Assembly: GCA_949358305.1 (NCBI GenBank)
Contig: OX442318.1
Location: 3,334,501 to 3,398,500, forward strand
Length of the DNA: 64,000 nucleotides
Reading direction: 5' to 3'
Origin: Strigamia acuminata
Lineage: Eukaryota; Arthropoda; Chilopoda; Geophilomorpha; Linotaeniidae
Shown: positions 63,101 through 64,000 of the stretch, in pieces
Layout: each line of letters begins with the position of its first letter
How positions within the stretch are numbered: position 1 is the stretch's first letter
Program-made: the position numbers and the translations under genes
The notes under the pieces: model-generated
What the model was told of the DNA's origin: nothing
The model's input: only the letters and a program-made list of their open reading frames with translations
Database searches by the model: none

Positions 63101-64000
63101 TCACATGGTTACAGCTCACAGGCCACTGGGATATTTCCGGTATCTCGCCGGGCCAGTCCAGCACTTCACAGTTGCCCTGGTAGTGAAAATATCTAAACGT
63201 TAATCATGTGGTGACAATATTAGATAACATTTGGAGTGGGATAGACTTTGAACAACTTATGGGTGTTAAAGGTGTGCAAGATTACAGGTGGCTGGGATCA
63301 GAAATCATTTCTTGGGTATATATTTTTGAGTTACCATTACTTTTTTTTCTGGGATGGGGAGGACAACTATATGGTTCAGAAATACATTGGAATTACATTA
63401 AAGGGTTTCAAAATGACAAGCTGAAGGCACTGGAGTGATTATGACGATTATTCTGCTGAAACAATTATTATGTGACCTGTGTGGATCAATCGCATGAATA
63501 ATGGCTTCAGCACATTAGTGGTGAAGAATGCTTAAACTAAATAAAATTTTAAAAAAAATAACAAAAATATAAATATAAATAAGTCATGTGCCATGAAATG
63601 ATCACTTGAACCTGGCGTCGATCCTCAATAATGCAGTGATTGTGATTCTGATTATTGGAACAATCACTTCAGTGCCTTCATGTAATACATTAGTAATACA
63701 TACCACACAAGTGTGAAGCTACCATACGAGCTTTCGATGTGCTTTCCTGTTCCAAGTCGTGGACGGCAGAGTGCGTGCAACATTAGTTGAAATATCTGAA
63801 TTATCCTATTTACGAATATGATTTTGTAGGTGCTGTGAATCAGGTTGCACAGCGGCCTTTACTACAAAACAGTGCCTGCAATTCCATTACAAAAAAGTTC
63901 ATGGCTACGGCATGCACAACATGCCACCCATCGAACGATGTGTTGCCTATACGTTCGAAAGCTACTCCGGAGGCCTTGTGTCGGGCTACGAGAAAATATC
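48163..64000 (+). CDS. PRDM10/PRDM15-like PR-domain zinc-finger protein, 3' end cut by window
   Basis: Exons 48163-48347, 50490-50654, 52137-52295, 52965-53334, 55582-55734, 55803-56034, 56866-56975, 57688-57786, then either 59986-60133 or 61368-61515, then 61687-61891 and 63830 to the edge; every junction agrees in phase (665 codons visible). Order: N-terminal region; acidic stretches with a basic RPSRGRKK patch (about 140-150); a CCHC zinc knuckle (VCGDCGLKHSMGEC, about 251-264); the PR/SET-like domain (YTQFGPLVGR, NWLRYMRP, LYFVTIHDVTAGSELFYW; about 294-410); C2H2-type fingers to the edge. PRDM proteins are nuclear DNA-binding regulators, some with methyltransferase activity. Zinc knuckle before the PR domain is typical of the PRDM4/10/15 group. 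The donor at 53,334 (GTTTTT) is weak. Introns are full of MITEs. Confidence 0.9.
52441..52681. mobile_element. Possible hAT-type MITE in PRDM-like intron
   Basis: Starts CAGGGCCGG and ends CGGCCCTG, the end type of many hAT non-autonomous elements; the interior has GGGC-rich words. An 8-bp target duplication is not evident, so assignment is tentative. Confidence 0.45.
53450..54125. repeat. 20-bp minisatellite in PRDM-like intron 4
   Basis: Tandem array of ATTTCTAGGATTTCTAATAG units; from about 53,815 to 54,110 the copies are nearly identical, while both edges are diverged (for example AATGGGTGGTTAAGG units near 53,470-53,520). Non-coding. Confidence 0.95.
54877..55215. mobile_element. Dispersed repeat, copy 1
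   Basis: Shares TACATTAAGGGGTTTC, GTGATTATGACGATTATTCT, GAAGAATGCTTAAACTAA and AATCACTTGGACCTGG with 63,392-63,690. The right end is less well preserved than in copy 2. Confidence 0.8.
57236..57414. mobile_element. hAT-like MITE
   Basis: Ends CAGCGCTTCTCAAACTGG and the mirrored TAGTTTGAGAAGCG; interior has TTATA runs. Related by its ends to the element at 58,365. Confidence 0.65.
57432..57604. mobile_element. pogo/Tigger-like MITE with TA target
   Basis: Ends CAGTCGAAACTCTTTGTAAC and the mirrored TTATAAAGAGTTTGGACTG with TA on both sides (57,430-57,431 and 57,605-57,606). The GTTATAACGAA words are those typical of pogo-family ends. Confidence 0.8.
57820..57868. repeat. (TTA)n microsatellite
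   Basis: Run of TTATTATTA just after exon 57688-57786, interrupted once by TCA. Confidence 0.95.
58365..58490. mobile_element. hAT MITE with 8-bp target duplication
   Basis: Ends CAGTGTTTCTCAAACT and the mirrored AGTTTGAGAATTCCTG; CGCTAGTA is duplicated exactly at 58,357-58,364 and 58,491-58,498. Length 126 bases. Confidence 0.92.
59075..59436. mobile_element. TA-flanked MITE of the CCCATTGGCC family
   Basis: Ends TACTCTTACTCACTTCAAGG...CTCCCATTGGCCGAG mirrored on the right (CTCGGCCAATGGGAG...). Same family as 24,429-24,641 but with a longer interior. Confidence 0.85.
59986..60133 (+). other. Alternative exon A of the PRDM-like gene
   Basis: 148 bases, acceptor TTTTTTAG, donor G/GTGAGT, enters in phase 0 and leaves in phase 1. 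Encodes FFLRLNYLEMHRTYGC (second half of a finger begun in exon 57688-57786 by CQYC) and a complete finger CDLCGKKFCQPQKLKVHIRR with MHS. Homologous residue for residue to exon B. Confidence 0.93.
60954..61150. mobile_element. MITE between alternative exons A and B
   Basis: Ends AATACCAAGTCTACACCAAG and the mirrored TTGGTGTGGACATGGTAT; interior has repeated GGATCTAGATC words. The 78-codon open frame from 60,982 overlaps it and is not treated as a gene. Confidence 0.65.
61368..61515 (+). other. Alternative exon B of the PRDM-like gene
   Basis: 148 bases, acceptor TTTTTCTAG, donor G/GTCAGT, same entry and exit phases as exon A. Encodes FFLRLHSLDTHVSYSC and CDTCGKKFCQPQHLRAHIKR with MHS. The zinc ligands and spacing are the same as in A, but the segment between fingers and the second finger's helix differ (CQPQHLRAH versus CQPQKLKVH). 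Confidence 0.93.
62304..62560. mobile_element. TA-flanked MITE with CCGTATTTTACC ends
   Basis: Ends CCGTATTTTACCAAATAAGA and the mirrored TCTTATTCGGTAAAATACGG between TA dinucleotides; interior repeats GGCGGCTCTTATT and GGCTACTATTCGAGGGCGGC in both directions. Confidence 0.88.
63030..63165. mobile_element. hAT-like MITE
   Basis: Ends CAGGGCTGGACTGG and the mirrored CCAGTCCAGCACT; typical of short hAT derivatives. Target duplication not resolved. Confidence 0.65.
63392..63690. mobile_element. Dispersed repeat, copy 2
   Basis: Same family as 54,877-55,215. Here inverted ends are visible: GAAGGCACTGGAGTGATT on the left and AATCACTTCAGTGCCTTC on the right, so it is a MITE. Confidence 0.8.

Overview
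The window is animal nuclear DNA: genes are split into short exons by AT-rich GT-AG introns (many only 50-70 bases), and terminal-inverted-repeat elements are dense. The protein families point to an arthropod: peptidoglycan recognition proteins (PGRPs), trypsin-like serine proteases and secreted JHBP/takeout or mite-group-7-like lipid-binding proteins. The order cannot be fixed from sequence alone. All gene models were built by hand from splice signals and phase agreement; no database search was possible.

Layout. (1) 1-10,500: six PGRP genes (five complete, one entering from the left edge), five on the plus strand and one on the minus strand. They share a four-exon plan with a 189-198-base exon for the first zinc ligand and a 203-206-base exon for the core. 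(2) 10,870-25,920: a minus-strand tandem array of an unrecognised secreted cysteine-containing family, here called W: five intact genes (W1, W3, W4, W5, W6) and two pseudogenes (W2, W7), broken up by a solo LTR, an LTR-element remnant and several MITEs. A second, broken PGRP-6 exon lies inside this array, so part of the PGRP/W border was duplicated. (3) 26,810-31,680: five small secreted precursors (L1-L5) with signal peptide, acidic propiece, dibasic or furin-like site and a lysine/alanine-rich amphipathic 11-residue repeat; L1/L2 and L3/L4 are duplicated convergent pairs. (4) 32,186-42,843: four trypsin-like serine protease genes, all on the minus strand, with complete catalytic triads. (5) 43,221-47,283: two convergent secreted lipid-binding protein genes. 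(6) 48,163-64,000: most of a PR-domain (PRDM10/PRDM15-like) zinc-finger gene running off the right edge.

Regions 1-5 make up about 47 kb of secreted, largely expanded families, several with known or plausible roles in humoral immunity: bacterial cell-wall recognition, protease cascades, amphipathic peptides and lipid binding. Joint function is inference from neighbourhood. The five complete PGRPs keep the three zinc ligands but have all lost the amidase tyrosine.

The strongest unexpected structure is in the PRDM gene: two homologous 148-base exons (59,986-60,133 and 61,368-61,515) with identical phases encode alternative versions of the same zinc-finger segment. Including both would shift the frame, so they should be spliced mutually exclusively.
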